From contig NZ_LMHV01000005.1 of NCBI RefSeq assembly GCF_001429725.1, positions 131,308 through 195,307 on the forward strand: a stretch of 64,000 nt of DNA, read 5' to 3'. Made by a program: the position numbers and the translations under genes. The first letter of the stretch is position 1; every line of letters begins with the position of its first letter. This DNA comes from Rhizobium sp. Root708 (GTDB taxonomy: Bacteria; Pseudomonadota; Alphaproteobacteria; Rhizobiales; Rhizobiaceae). This document shows positions 50,413 to 59,852 of this stretch, piece by piece. The notes under the pieces were generated by a model. That model did no database searches, was not told the origin of the DNA, and worked only from the letters and a program-made list of their open reading frames with translations.

Positions 50413-51579
50413 CTAGAGTAGACCGCGCCGCGCGAGATTGGCCATCAACGCGGAAATCCCGAAGGTCCACGGCGCGCACTCGGTCGAGAGCCGCACGGTG
50501 TTCTTCAATGTTCCGAGGCCGGCGGACGAGATTTCGACGACATCGCCGACCTTGTGGGTAAAGCCCTGGTTGACCGCATCCCGGTCCTGAGTCGGCGCAA
50601 ACAACGTGCCGAGGAACAGCATGAAGCCATCGGGATATTGGTGATGCGCACCGCAGGTCTGTTTGACGAGATCGGTCGGATCCCGGCTGATCTTCGACAT
50701 CGAGCTCTTGCCGTTCAGGACAAAACCGTCGGGGCCGGTCACCTTGAGGTCAAGTTCCGCCTTGCGTACGGCGTCGAGATCATAGGTGCTGTCGAAAAGA
50801 CGGATGAACGGGCCGATCGCGCAGGACGCGTTGTTGTCCTTGGCCTTACCGAGCAGCAGTGCGGAACGCCCTTCCACATCGCGCAGATTGACATCGTTGC
50901 CGAGAGTTGCGCCCTTGATTTCGCCGCGGCTGTTGACGGCCAGGACGATTTCCGGCTCGGGATTGTTCCATGTCGAGATCGGATGCAGACCGACATCGCT
51001 CCCCCATCCCACCGACGACAGAACTGGGGCCTTGGTAAAGACTTCCGCATCGGGGCCGATACCGACCTCCAGATATTGAGACCACATGCCTTCTTCGATC
51101 AGCGCCTGCTTGACGGTTGCCGCCTCGGAGGAACCTGCCTTGAGATTGTTCAGGCTGCCACCGATCAATGTGCTGACACGCTCGCGTATTGCCGCAGCCC
51201 TGTCGGGATTGCCCGCGGCCTTTTCCTCGATGACGCGCTCGATCATGGATTGGGCAAAGGTGACACCGCATGCCTTGATTGCCTGCAGGTCGCTCGGGGC
51301 GAGCAGATGTACCGTCGAACTCGAGGGCGCACCGTTGCTGTTGGTCGTCACGTCTTCGAGCCTTCCCAGCGAGGAGCCTTTCGCCGAGCGAACGAGGCCG
51401 GCGGGATCCGATTTTTCGAGCAGCGCGCTGACCGTCGGCACGGCAGGCGATGTGATGTCGATCAGTTCTCCGTCCCGGATTGTCACCACACTCGGGCCTT
51501 GAACTGCTGGGTTCCAGGCGCGACCGATAAACAAGCCGCCCGATGCGGCGCTGTCGAGAAAGCTATCAGACATCATCAT
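50413..51579 (-). CDS. Fumarylacetoacetate hydrolase family protein (keto-deoxy-pentonate dehydratase-like)
   Basis: This 388-residue protein has a C-terminal FAH-fold domain (about residues 95-380) with the metal-binding acidic residues in HPISTWNNPEPEIVLAVNS (the Glu-Pro-Glu pair, about residue 208) and GNDVNLRDVEGRSALLLGKAK. The N-terminal part GLFIGRAWNPAVQGPSVV and the overall length fit 2-keto-3-deoxy-xylonate/arabinonate dehydratases (XylX/KdaD type) better than classical FAH. It lies downstream of an IlvD/Edd sugar-acid dehydratase gene on the same strand, giving two consecutive steps of pentose oxidation, though a terminator separates them. The start among three adjacent ATGs is uncertain. 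Confidence 0.75.
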   Translation of the reverse strand: MMMSDSFLDSAASGGLFIGRAWNPAVQGPSVVTIRDGELIDITSPAVPTVSALLEKSDPAGLVRSAKGSSLGRLEDVTTNSNGAPSSSTVHLLAPSDLQAIKACGVTFAQSMIERVIEEKAAGNPDRAAAIRERVSTLIGGSLNNLKAGSSEAATVKQALIEEGMWSQYLEVGIGPDAEVFTKAPVLSSVGWGSDVGLHPISTWNNPEPEIVLAVNSRGEIKGATLGNDVNLRDVEGRSALLLGKAKDNNASCAIGPFIRLFDSTYDLDAVRKAELDLKVTGPDGFVLNGKSSMSKISRDPTDLVKQTCGAHHQYPDGFMLFLGTLFAPTQDRDAVNQGFTHKVGDVVEISSAGLGTLKNTVRLSTECAPWTFGISALMANLARRGLL

Positions 51580-51728
51580 GTTCCGTCACAAACGAGCGAT
51601 GGACGCGCTCTTTTTATCGATGGGGATTACGCCGCCCTCCAACCCAGCGGCGGACGAAATCGACCACATTCGAAAGGGTGGGGCAAGGCCGCAGCCCGAA
51701 TAAGAGAATTATATTGCTCAATAAAATC

Positions 51729-51759
51729 ATGGGCCCGCGTCTCATCGACACGGGCCCAT
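51729..51759 (-). terminator. Intrinsic terminator after IlvD/Edd dehydratase
   Basis: ATGGGCCCG and CGGGCCCAT form a perfect 9-bp outer stem with further pairing inside (one mismatch). On the minus strand it is followed by GATTTTATTG. It lies 36 bp after the dehydratase stop, a good intrinsic terminator that would uncouple the FAH-family gene. Confidence 0.72.
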
Positions 51760-51794
51760 CGTATTCGTCGCTTATGCCCGAAAGTGGGCTGGCG

Positions 51795-53669
51795 TTAGTG
51801 GTTGTCGCGCGGAATGCCCTTGGTCTGTGCAATCCGCTGGTACTTGATGGCGGGCTCGAGAACTGCGCCGGTATCCATCTGGCCAACGTAGTTGCGCTGA
51901 ATTTCCTGCCACGGGGTCTGGCTCTCGGGGTAGACGTAGCCGCCGGCTTCCGTCAGCGCCGCGTGACGAGCCGCGAGCTCTTCGTCGCTGATCAGGATGT
52001 CGGCCGTGCCCTTCTTGAGATCGACGCGAACGGTATCGCCCGTCCGGAGGACAGCAAGGCCGCCGCCTGCAGCGGCTTCCGGCGAAGCGTTCAGTATCGA
52101 AGGCGATCCGGATGTGCCCGACTGGCGACCGTCGCCGATGCAGGGAAGCGAGGAAATGCCCTGCTTCAAAAGGTAGTCAGGCGCGCGCATGTTGACGACC
52201 TCAGCAGCGCCCGGGTAGCCGATCGGGCCGGCGCCGCGCATGAAGAGTACCGTCGAGCCATCGATTGCCAACGACGGATCGTCGATGCGGTGATGGTAGT
52301 CTTCCGGACCGTCAAAGACCACGGCGCGACCGACGAAGGCTTCCGGATCGTTCGGGTTGGAAAGATAACGCTGGCGGAATTCCGGCGAGATCACGCTGGT
52401 CTTCATGATAGCGGAGTTGAACAGGTTGCCCTTCAGGACGCGGAAGCCGGCGCGTTCCTTCAGCGGGCGCTCGAACGGACGGATGACCTTGTCGTCTTCG
52501 ATCGTGGCCGTCGTGTAGTTCTCACCGACGGTCTTGCCGTTTGCCGTCATCGCGTTCGTGTTGATGAGGTCGTGCTTGATCAGTTCGCCCATGACAGCGG
52601 GAACGCCACCGGCGTGGTAGTAGTCTTCGCCGAGGTATTCGCCTGCCGGCTGCAGATTGACCAGCAACGGAATCTCTTCGCCATAGGTTTGCCAGTCATC
52701 GACCGTCAGGTCGACGCCGACGTGGCGAGCAAGCGCGTTCAGGTGGATCGGGGCATTGGTGGAGCCGCCGATGGCCGAGTTGACGCGGATCGCGTTGATG
52801 AAGGCTTCCTTCGTCAGGATGTCTGATGGCTTCAGGTCTTCGCGAACCATCTCGACGATACGCAAGCCTGATTCGTAGGAGATTTCCTGGCGATCGCGAT
52901 AGGGAGCCGGGATCGCTGCTGCGCCGGGCAACTGCATGCCAAGTGCCTCGGCAAGCGAGTTCATGGTCGTGGCAGTGCCCATCGTGTTGCAGTAGCCGGT
53001 CGACGGTGCCGAAGAGGCAACGAGCTTGACGAAGCCCTGATAGTCGATTTCGCCGCGCGCCATCATTTCGCGAGCCTTCCAGACGATCGTGCCCGAGCCG
53101 GTGCGCTCGCCGCGGAACCAGCCGTTCAGCATCGGGCCGACCGACAATGCGATCGCCGGGATGTTGACGGTTGCCGCGGCCATAAGACAGGCCGGCGTGG
53201 TCTTGTCGCAACCGATCGTCAGCACGACGCCATCGAGCGGATAGCCGTAGAGGATTTCAACGAGGCCGAGGTAGGACAGGTTGCGGTCAAGGCCAGCGGT
53301 CGGGCGCTTGCCGGTTTCCTGAATCGGATGGACCGGGAATTCGATCGCGATGCCGCCGGCGTCGCGGATACCTTCACGTACGCGCTTGGCGAGCTCAAGG
53401 TGATGGCGGTTGCACGGAGACAGGTCGGATCCTGTCTGGGCGATGCCGATGATCGGGCGTCCCGACTGCAGCTCTTCCTGGCTGAGGCCGAAGTTCATGT
53501 AGCGTTCGAGGTAGAGCGCTGTCATATCAGGATTGGAAATATTGTCGAACCAAGCCCGAGAGCGCAGCTGCGGCGTCTCGCCCTTTTCCTGAACGGCGTT
53601 GTGACCCTGCGGGGAAGGGGTTTTTTCAACCACGATGAAGTTTCCTTGCGTTGGCGCTGTTGTTGTCAT
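51795..53669 (-). CDS. IlvD/Edd family dehydratase (sugar-acid dehydratase)
   Basis: This Fe-S enzyme family dehydrates aldonic acids or dihydroxyacids to 2-keto acids. The 624-residue protein has the cluster-binding cysteines in [20 protein letters not shown] and [11 protein letters not shown], a Mg/substrate region [13 protein letters not shown] and the C-terminal [20 protein letters not shown]. The N-terminus [20 protein letters not shown] and the length (about 40-50 more than IlvD) fit the arabonate/xylonate dehydratase branch. The start at 53669 is chosen because a longer frame would run across the divergent LysR promoter. The divergent LysR gene is the likely regulator. Confidence 0.85.
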   Translation of the reverse strand: MTTTAPTQGNFIVVEKTPSPQGHNAVQEKGETPQLRSRAWFDNISNPDMTALYLERYMNFGLSQEELQSGRPIIGIAQTGSDLSPCNRHHLELAKRVREGIRDAGGIAIEFPVHPIQETGKRPTAGLDRNLSYLGLVEILYGYPLDGVVLTIGCDKTTPACLMAAATVNIPAIALSVGPMLNGWFRGERTGSGTIVWKAREMMARGEIDYQGFVKLVASSAPSTGYCNTMGTATTMNSLAEALGMQLPGAAAIPAPYRDRQEISYESGLRIVEMVREDLKPSDILTKEAFINAIRVNSAIGGSTNAPIHLNALARHVGVDLTVDDWQTYGEEIPLLVNLQPAGEYLGEDYYHAGGVPAVMGELIKHDLINTNAMTANGKTVGENYTTATIEDDKVIRPFERPLKERAGFRVLKGNLFNSAIMKTSVISPEFRQRYLSNPNDPEAFVGRAVVFDGPEDYHHRIDDPSLAIDGSTVLFMRGAGPIGYPGAAEVVNMRAPDYLLKQGISSLPCIGDGRQSGTSGSPSILNASPEAAAGGGLAVLRTGDTVRVDLKKGTADILISDEELAARHAALTEAGGYVYPESQTPWQEIQRNYVGQMDTGAVLEPAIKYQRIAQTKGIPRDNH

Positions 53670-53715
53670 GCATTTAGCTGATCGATACTGGATTGTATAA
53701 TCAGTCTTTCGTATT

Positions 53716-53740
53716 TTGATATGCAAATTTGTTATATCAA
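53716..53740. promoter_or_regulatory. Candidate LysR binding site
   Basis: TTGATAT and ATATCAA are perfect 7-bp inverted arms separated by 11 bases, in the region between the dehydratase gene and the divergent LysR gene. This spacing fits the T-N11-A type sites of LysR regulators. The repeat ends 12 bp before the chosen LysR start. Confidence 0.52.
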
Positions 53741-53751
53741 GCGAGGTCAAG

Positions 53752-54657
53752 GTGGGACTGGACGGATTCAAGCTGCGGCATCTGAAGATGCTGGTAGCAC
53801 TCAGCGAGCATGGAAAACTGGGCGTGGTTGCCGAAATGTTCGGCATTTCCCAGCCTGCGCTGTCGCGAACATTGAACGAGCTCGAGCAGATGTCGGGGCA
53901 TCAGCTTTTCGAGCGTCACAATCGCGGACTGATCGCGACGAATCAGGGCGAGGTGATTGTCCGGCACGCAAAGATGCTTCTGGCCGAAGCGCAGCGCGCC
54001 GAGTACGAGATGGTCGTTGCCGCGGCCGGGCAGGGTGGCAGCGTCGCTTTCGGTACGATCATGACGCCCGCGTCCGACTACGTGGCGCCGGCGCTCAAAC
54101 GCCTGTTCGAGACGCACCCGACGATCGACGTCAGCATCACCGTCGGCAGCAGCGACGTCCTCCTCGAAGATGTTCTCAGCCGACGGCTCGATTTCGCGGT
54201 TTGCCGCATTCCGAGTGGCATGAACCCGTTGTGGTTCGATCACATCCCGCTCGGCAAGGAGACGTTGCGTATCGTCGCCGCCAAGGATCACCCCTTGGCC
54301 GGAAAGGCGGTGCTTGATGAGGAGGAGTTGCGCCAGCAGAGTTGGGTTCTGCAACCGCACGGGTCGTTTCTCCGGCAGGTCGTCGACGACTTCATCCGCC
54401 GCCACGGCATCATTCCCGCCAGCGTCGTGTCAACCTCAGACGCCCTCCTCACGATGCTTCTGATGCTGCAGAGCGAGCGGCTCGGGATCCTGGCCGAACC
54501 CGTTGCCAGACTGATGGAAGACCACGGGCTTCTGCGTACGCTTTCGGTGGCCGGAGATATCTCCGTCCCGGACTTTGGACTCGTCAAGCTGAAGGACCGC
54601 GATCTCTCTGCCTCGGCCGAATTGCTCTACAAGCTGTTCGAATCGACCGCGGGCTGA
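53752..54657 (+). CDS. LysR family transcriptional regulator
   Basis: This 301-residue LysR regulator has a winged helix-turn-helix ([20 protein letters not shown], then [19 protein letters not shown], about residues 8-50) and a periplasmic-binding-protein-like effector domain (about 90-295, with [18 protein letters not shown] and the typical LDFAVCRIP and GLGI-like ERLGILAEP). The GTG at 53752, with GAGG upstream, is preferred to a TTG at 53716 that lies inside the candidate operator. It is divergent from the IlvD/Edd gene and probably responds to a sugar acid or its keto product. Confidence 0.87.
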   Translation: MGLDGFKLRHLKMLVALSEHGKLGVVAEMFGISQPALSRTLNELEQMSGHQLFERHNRGLIATNQGEVIVRHAKMLLAEAQRAEYEMVVAAAGQGGSVAFGTIMTPASDYVAPALKRLFETHPTIDVSITVGSSDVLLEDVLSRRLDFAVCRIPSGMNPLWFDHIPLGKETLRIVAAKDHPLAGKAVLDEEELRQQSWVLQPHGSFLRQVVDDFIRRHGIIPASVVSTSDALLTMLLMLQSERLGILAEPVARLMEDHGLLRTLSVAGDISVPDFGLVKLKDRDLSASAELLYKLFESTAG

Positions 54658-54663
54658 CTGTGA

Positions 54664-55578
54664 TCAGGCAATCGGCACCAGTTGCGCGACCATCCGTACA
54701 TCTCGCCGGAAGTCGGAGGGTGACATGCCGGCGATATGCCGGAAAGACTTGTTGAACGCGCTGATCGATCCGAAGCCGCTGTCCATCGCGACCTGCAGCA
54801 CGTTCGTTTCATCCTTCATCAGCATGGCCTGTGCGCGCGAAAGTCTGAGCAGGTTGACGTATTTGCTGAGCGTCATGCCCGTCGTCTTCTTGAACAGGTT
54901 CATCGCATATTTGGGGTGCAAGTCAGCCGCGCGCGCAATATCGACCGAATCAATCTCAAGCAGAAAGTTTGCCGCCACGAAGTCGCACATGCGGGCAACC
55001 GTTCGGGAAGACTGCGCGTAGGATTGATCGATGTCGTCGATTTCGTCCTGGCCGCCCGCCGCGAGCATCGTGTAGGGCTCGAGTACGATGCGCTCGACCC
55101 GCAACAGCATTTCTTCCACGGCATGCTGGGCCTTCGCGGAGTCTCCCGACTTGGCGTAGCGCACCCAGCGGGGGAAATTCTCTCGATCGGCGGCGTCCGT
55201 CGCCGACGTGAAGAGTATCTCACCCTTCATGAGCCGGCTCGAGACACTGATCGGCAGGCGCATGCGAAAGAAATATACGAGCGGGAGGTGGCCGCCGGCA
55301 TAGATGGCGTCGTCGCTGCACTCATCCATCTGATGCGGTTGACCGCCCCAGAACAGGCACATGTCACCCGCCTTCATGTTCACCTCACGACCATTCATGA
55401 GGTAATGCACGTAGCCTTGCATGATGTAGTTGACTTCGACCTGCACATGCCAGTGCGGCATGAGCATTACTGACGGATGATTGTGAAACATCTGCAGCGC
55501 TGTCGGCAGGCCTTCGATGCTGCTCGCCCCCGGCTGATAGACAGCCCGTCTTTCGATCTTACTTTCCGCCAAATCCAT
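54664..55578 (-). CDS. AraC family transcriptional regulator
   Basis: This 304-residue regulator has an N-terminal cupin-like sugar-sensing domain (about residues 30-120, MPHWHVQVEVNYIMQGYVHY and AGDMCLFWGGQPHQMDE) and a C-terminal double helix-turn-helix (about 200-298). The latter contains VDIARAADLHPKYAMNLFKK and VAMDSGFGSISAFNKSFRH, resembling MelR-like activators. AAGGGA precedes the ATG. It is divergent from the sugar ABC operon starting at 55665, the likely target, with only 86 bp between them. It is convergent with the LysR gene. Confidence 0.88.
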   Translation of the reverse strand: MDLAESKIERRAVYQPGASSIEGLPTALQMFHNHPSVMLMPHWHVQVEVNYIMQGYVHYLMNGREVNMKAGDMCLFWGGQPHQMDECSDDAIYAGGHLPLVYFFRMRLPISVSSRLMKGEILFTSATDAADRENFPRWVRYAKSGDSAKAQHAVEEMLLRVERIVLEPYTMLAAGGQDEIDDIDQSYAQSSRTVARMCDFVAANFLLEIDSVDIARAADLHPKYAMNLFKKTTGMTLSKYVNLLRLSRAQAMLMKDETNVLQVAMDSGFGSISAFNKSFRHIAGMSPSDFRRDVRMVAQLVPIA

Positions 55579-55664
55579 ATTCCCTTTTTAGGAGACAGCG
55601 GCTCCCTTCCAGATAGTCTAGTCACGTTCGCTAAGGGACGGCAATTGAAAAGGGAGGATTTTCA

Positions 55665-56942
55665 ATGCGCTTCAAACTTATAACCACGACCGCAATCGTT
55701 GCGCTGCTCGCATCTGGCTCTGCGTTCGCGCAGCAGTCGGGCAATCTTACGATCTGGAGTTGGAATATTGCCGCGTCGGCGCTGAAATCGACGCTCGAAG
55801 GTTTCAACAAGCAGCATCCGGATATCAAGGTCACCGTCGAAGATCTCGGAAACCAGCAGGTGTTCGACAAGATGCTGGCAGCTTGCGCGGCTGGCGGCGA
55901 GGGACTGCCGGATATCGTCACCGTCGAGAATTTCGAGGCTGAGATCTTCTGGAGCCGCTTCCCGGATTGCTTCGCCAACCTGAAGGACCTCGGATACAAC
56001 GCCGACATCCAGGCGAAATTCCCGGATTTCAAGCGCACCGAACTGGAGGTCGGTGACGTCGCCTACGCAATGCCATGGGATTCCGGCCCGGTTGCCGTAT
56101 TCTATCGTCGTGATTTCTACGAGAAGGCTGGCGTGGACCCGTCGACGATCAAGTCGTGGGATGACTTCATTGCCGCCGGCAAGAAGATTTCTGCGGCCAA
56201 TCCCGGTGTTGTCATGGCCCAGGCCGACTTCAACGGTGACAGCGAATGGTTCCGCATGATCTCCAACGAGCAGGGATGTGGATATTTCGCGGCGGACGGC
56301 CAGTCGATCACCATCAATGAGCCCGCCTGCGTCGCGACGCTTGAGAAAGTCAAGCAGATGAAGGACGCCGGCACGCTGACGGCCGCCATCTGGGATGAAA
56401 AAATCCAGGCGAATACCGCAGGCAAGGTTGCCAGCCAGATGTATGGCGGCTGGTATGAAGGCACCATCCGTTCCGGATCGCCCGATCTTAGCGGCAAGTG
56501 GGGCGTCTACATGATGCCGAGCCTGACGGCTGACGGTCCGCATGCGGCAAACCTCGGCGGTTCGTCGCTTGCGATTGCAGCCAACTCTCAGAACAAGGAA
56601 GCTGCCTGGACCTACGTCAACTATGCGCTTGGCACCAACGAAGGCCAGGTGGCGATGCTGAAGTCGTTCGGTCTCGTCCCGTCGCTTCTCTCGGCAGTGC
56701 AGGATCCGTTCGTCAACGAGGCGCAGCCCTATTGGGGCGGCCAGAAGGTATGGGCTGACATTCTGTCCACCCTGCCGAAGATCGTTCCGAGCCGCGGTAC
56801 TGCGTTTCAGACGGACGCGGACTCCATCTACAAGGCCACGCAGACGAAGTACTTCGCTGGCGGCTATCCGGATGCGAAGGCGGCCCTCGACGACGCAGCG
56901 AACCAGATCGCTACCGCAACAGGTCTTCCCCTTGCGAAATGA
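55665..56942 (+). CDS. CUT1 ABC transporter sugar-binding protein
   Basis: This periplasmic binding protein has 425 residues with signal peptide MRFKLITTTAIVALLASGSAFA (cleavage near residue 22). The mature N-terminus GNLTIWSWNIAASALKSTLE is the usual family-1 start. The YRRDFYEKAGVDPSTIKSWDD segment (about residues 147-167) and a late GGQKVWADIL are typical. GGGAGGA precedes the ATG. It heads the operon binding protein-permease-permease-ATPase-fusion oxidoreductase and is followed by a strong stem-loop at 56951-56973. AraC control and the downstream dehydrogenases suggest a plant-derived monosaccharide or glycoside. Confidence 0.9.
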   Translation: MRFKLITTTAIVALLASGSAFAQQSGNLTIWSWNIAASALKSTLEGFNKQHPDIKVTVEDLGNQQVFDKMLAACAAGGEGLPDIVTVENFEAEIFWSRFPDCFANLKDLGYNADIQAKFPDFKRTELEVGDVAYAMPWDSGPVAVFYRRDFYEKAGVDPSTIKSWDDFIAAGKKISAANPGVVMAQADFNGDSEWFRMISNEQGCGYFAADGQSITINEPACVATLEKVKQMKDAGTLTAAIWDEKIQANTAGKVASQMYGGWYEGTIRSGSPDLSGKWGVYMMPSLTADGPHAANLGGSSLAIAANSQNKEAAWTYVNYALGTNEGQVAMLKSFGLVPSLLSAVQDPFVNEAQPYWGGQKVWADILSTLPKIVPSRGTAFQTDADSIYKATQTKYFAGGYPDAKAALDDAANQIATATGLPLAK

Positions 56943-56950
56943 GTGACGAT

Positions 56951-56973
56951 GCCGGGCGCTTGTCGCGCCCGGC
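56951..56973 (+). terminator. Stem-loop after binding-protein gene
   Basis: GCCGGGCGC and GCGCCCGGC form a perfect 9-bp stem with the loop TTGTC, eight bases after the stop. No T-run follows, which favours an mRNA-protecting role over full termination. Confidence 0.62.
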
Positions 56974-57018
56974 CTCCATCCCGAAGGGGTGGCTCTTTTC
57001 GTCTGTGAGGAGAATGGA

Positions 57019-57879
57019 ATGCCGATCCGTACCAGGAACGCCTACACGTTTCTTGCGCCCTATCTTTTGGTCTTTGCCGCTTTTTGGGTATGGCCAATCA
57101 TCAGCTCGTTTTTGATCTCGTTTCAAAACACGCGCATCAATCCCTGGAAGTACAGCCTGTCGATCAACTGGGGGCGCCTGTTCAGCGACCCGGCCTTCTA
57201 CAATGCGCTCTACAACACGCTGATCATCCTCGTCATTCAGGTGCCGGTGATGATCACGCTCGCCACCGTCATGGCGGTTCTGCTGAATTCGCCGCTGCTG
57301 AAGGCGCGGTCGCTGTTTCGCTTCGCATTCTTCGCCCCGGTCGTGGTCGGCGAGGTTGCCTATGCCGCCGTCTTCCGCCTGATGTTCAGCTACGATTTCG
57401 GCATCATCAACAAGCTGATCGCCGCCGTCGGTCTCACTCCTGTCTCATGGTTCGACAACGCCCATGCAGCCATGGCGCTGGTGATTATCGCGGTGACATG
57501 GCGTTGGGCCGGATATAACGCAATCATCATCCTCGCCGGGCTGCAATCCATCCCCGAGGACGTTTATGAGGCCGCGACGCTCGACCGCGTCAGCAAGGTG
57601 CAGCAGTTCTTTCATATCACGCTGCCGCTTCTGAAGCCGATCATCCTGTTTTGCGTCATTCTTTCCGTCATCGGCACGATGCAGCTCTTCACCGAGCCGT
57701 TCCTGATCACCAATCGCGGTGGCCCGGGCGGAGGAACCGAGACGCTTGGGCTGCTGCTCTATCGTCAGGGCTTCCTGTCGTTGAACTTCGGCTATGCCTC
57801 CGCTGTTGCCTACACCATGGCTGCGCTCGCGGTCGCCATCTCGCTGCTCAACCTCTGGATCGGGAGGGACCCCAAATGA
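57019..57879 (+). CDS. CUT1 ABC transporter permease (MalF type)
   Basis: This inner-membrane permease of 286 residues has six predicted helices starting FLAPYLLVFAAFWVWPIISS (about residues 11-30). The docking loop EAATLDRVSKVQQFFHITL (about residues 189-207) departs from the usual EAA-x3-G: the Gly position is occupied by Val-Ser. The ATG at 57019 is preceded by GAGGAG. It overlaps the next permease gene by four bases (ATGA). Confidence 0.9.
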   Translation: MPIRTRNAYTFLAPYLLVFAAFWVWPIISSFLISFQNTRINPWKYSLSINWGRLFSDPAFYNALYNTLIILVIQVPVMITLATVMAVLLNSPLLKARSLFRFAFFAPVVVGEVAYAAVFRLMFSYDFGIINKLIAAVGLTPVSWFDNAHAAMALVIIAVTWRWAGYNAIIILAGLQSIPEDVYEAATLDRVSKVQQFFHITLPLLKPIILFCVILSVIGTMQLFTEPFLITNRGGPGGGTETLGLLLYRQGFLSLNFGYASAVAYTMAALAVAISLLNLWIGRDPK

Positions 57880-58712
57880 CATCCAAGTCTCAATCTCTCC
57901 TCTGGCGTAAGATCGCCCTTCACCTCGTGCTGACGCCGCTCGCCATTATCTGGCTGTTCCCGTTGTGGATGATGATGGTGTTCTCGACCATGCCGGACTT
58001 CGGCATTTTCAGTCCCGAGATCATACTGTGGCCGTCAACGAACTTCGTGGCGAATTTTGCCAACTTGCAGGCCGATACCGATTTCGTCGGCGCCATGATC
58101 ACATCAGTCTGTGTCGCGACGATCTATACCGTGCTGTCGGTGTTGCTGACATCGATGGCGGGCTGGGCTTTGGCGCGCTACCGGTTCTTCGGTCGCTCCG
58201 CAATTCTCGCCATTATTCTCGGCACCATCACCCTGCCTTTCGCGGTCGTCGTGATCCCGCAGTTCATCATGGTGGCGCGCGAGTTCAGGCTCGCCAACAC
58301 CTGGGTCGCCCTGATCGTGCCGCCACTCTTCAATTCGCTTGGTGTTCTCTTCATGCGGCAGGCGTTCTCAATGATGCCGGGCGAGCTTTTCGACGCGGCG
58401 CGCGTCGAGGGTGTCAAGGAATGGCAGATCTTCCTTCGGGTGGCGTTGCCGCTGGCGCGGCCGACGATGGCGGCGCTCGCCATCATCCTCTTCCTGCAGT
58501 CCTGGAACAATTACCTCTGGCCGCTGCTGATCAGTTCCAAGCCCGGAACCATGACGGCGCCTGTCGCGCTGGGGACGTTGATCGGCCTGACAAAGGTCTC
58601 CTGGGGCGGGATCATGGCGGGCGCGATGCTCCTGACCGCACCGATCCTCGTCGTCTTCGTGTTCCTGCAACGCCATTTCATTGCCGGCATCTCTGCTGGC
58701 GCCGTCAAGTAA
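57876..58712 (+). CDS. CUT1 ABC transporter permease (MalG type)
   Basis: This 278-residue partner permease has six helices. The EAA-type loop is FDAARVEGVKEWQIFLRVAL (about residues 171-190), and the C-terminus LQRHFIAGISAGAVK is the MalG hallmark. Helix 1 is LHLVLTPLAIIWLFPLWMMM. It is translationally coupled to the preceding permease and followed 15 bp later by the ATPase gene. Confidence 0.9.
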   Translation: MTSKSQSLLWRKIALHLVLTPLAIIWLFPLWMMMVFSTMPDFGIFSPEIILWPSTNFVANFANLQADTDFVGAMITSVCVATIYTVLSVLLTSMAGWALARYRFFGRSAILAIILGTITLPFAVVVIPQFIMVAREFRLANTWVALIVPPLFNSLGVLFMRQAFSMMPGELFDAARVEGVKEWQIFLRVALPLARPTMAALAIILFLQSWNNYLWPLLISSKPGTMTAPVALGTLIGLTKVSWGGIMAGAMLLTAPILVVFVFLQRHFIAGISAGAVK

Positions 58713-58727
58713 TCGGGGAACGCGCAA

Positions 58728-59813
58728 ATGTCCGAACTAACGCTCAACAACGTGGTGAAGCGCTTCGGCGCGCTTGAGATCATTCACGGCGCCAACCTGG
58801 AAGTTAAGGACGGCGAGTTTGTCGTCTTCGTCGGCCCTTCCGGTTGCGGCAAGTCCACGCTGCTTCGTATGATCGCGGGGCTCGAGGATATCTCCGATGG
58901 CGAGATCAACATCGGCGGCAGGATCGTCAATGACGTCGAGCCGGCGGATCGCGGGATCGCGATGGTCTTCCAGTCCTACGCTCTCTATCCGCACATGACC
59001 GTTGAGGAGAATCTGAGCTTCGGGCTGCGCATGAACGGCAATCCGAAGGATGATACCAACAAGCGCGTCAAGCATGCCGCCAACATCCTGCGCATCAACG
59101 AACTCATGCATCGCCGGCCGAAACAGCTTTCGGGCGGCCAGCGCCAGCGCGTCGCGATCGGCCGCGCCATCGTGCGCGAACCGCAGGTGTTTCTGTTCGA
59201 CGAGCCGTTGTCGAACCTCGATGCCGAATTGCGTGTGCAGATGCGCGTGGAGATTTCGCGCCTGCACAAGCAGCTGGGGACCACGATGATCTATGTAACT
59301 CACGATCAGACCGAGGCGATGACGCTTGCGGACAAGATCGTGGTGTTGCGGGCCGGCAACGTCGAGCAGATCGGCGCTCCGCTCGACCTTTACGACGATC
59401 CGGCAAACCAGTTCGTGGCGGGCTTCGTCGGATCTCCGAAGATGAACTTCCTGCAGGCCGAGGTGGTCGAGGTGACGGCGGATGGCGTGGCCGTCACCCT
59501 GCCGAGCGATCGCAGCGTCCGCCTGATCCTGCCGGTGAAGGGCGGGGTTGAGGCCGGCATGCCGGTGACGCTCGGGATCCGCCCGGAGCATTTCGTCGAT
59601 GCGGGCCAGGGCGACGCCGACCTTACCGTCGGCATCGATGTTGCCGAGCACCTCGGCAATACGAGCTATGTGTACGCAAGTGCTGCCAGCGGCGAGCAGC
59701 TGATCATCGAGCGGCCCGAGTCCCGCACTGCCGGTACGCGCGACAGCCTGACAGTGGGCGTGCCCGCCAAGCGCACTTTCCTTTTTGACAACGCAGGCAA
59801 GCGTTTGCGTTGA
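58728..59813 (+). CDS. CUT1 ABC transporter ATPase (UgpC/MsmK type)
   Basis: This 361-residue ATPase has Walker [10 protein letters not shown] (about residues 36-44), [10 protein letters not shown], signature [14 protein letters not shown] (about 134-147), Walker [13 protein letters not shown] and VTHDQTEAM with the switch His, plus a C-terminal TOBE domain. It completes the importer encoded just upstream. Either this protein or the one at 42110-43246 could also serve the transporter at 19866-23026, which lacks an ATPase. Confidence 0.94.
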   Translation: MSELTLNNVVKRFGALEIIHGANLEVKDGEFVVFVGPSGCGKSTLLRMIAGLEDISDGEINIGGRIVNDVEPADRGIAMVFQSYALYPHMTVEENLSFGLRMNGNPKDDTNKRVKHAANILRINELMHRRPKQLSGGQRQRVAIGRAIVREPQVFLFDEPLSNLDAELRVQMRVEISRLHKQLGTTMIYVTHDQTEAMTLADKIVVLRAGNVEQIGAPLDLYDDPANQFVAGFVGSPKMNFLQAEVVEVTADGVAVTLPSDRSVRLILPVKGGVEAGMPVTLGIRPEHFVDAGQGDADLTVGIDVAEHLGNTSYVYASAASGEQLIIERPESRTAGTRDSLTVGVPAKRTFLFDNAGKRLR

Positions 59814-59852
59814 CGCAACTTCCCAAGACAGATGAATGAAAGAGGAATTCTG

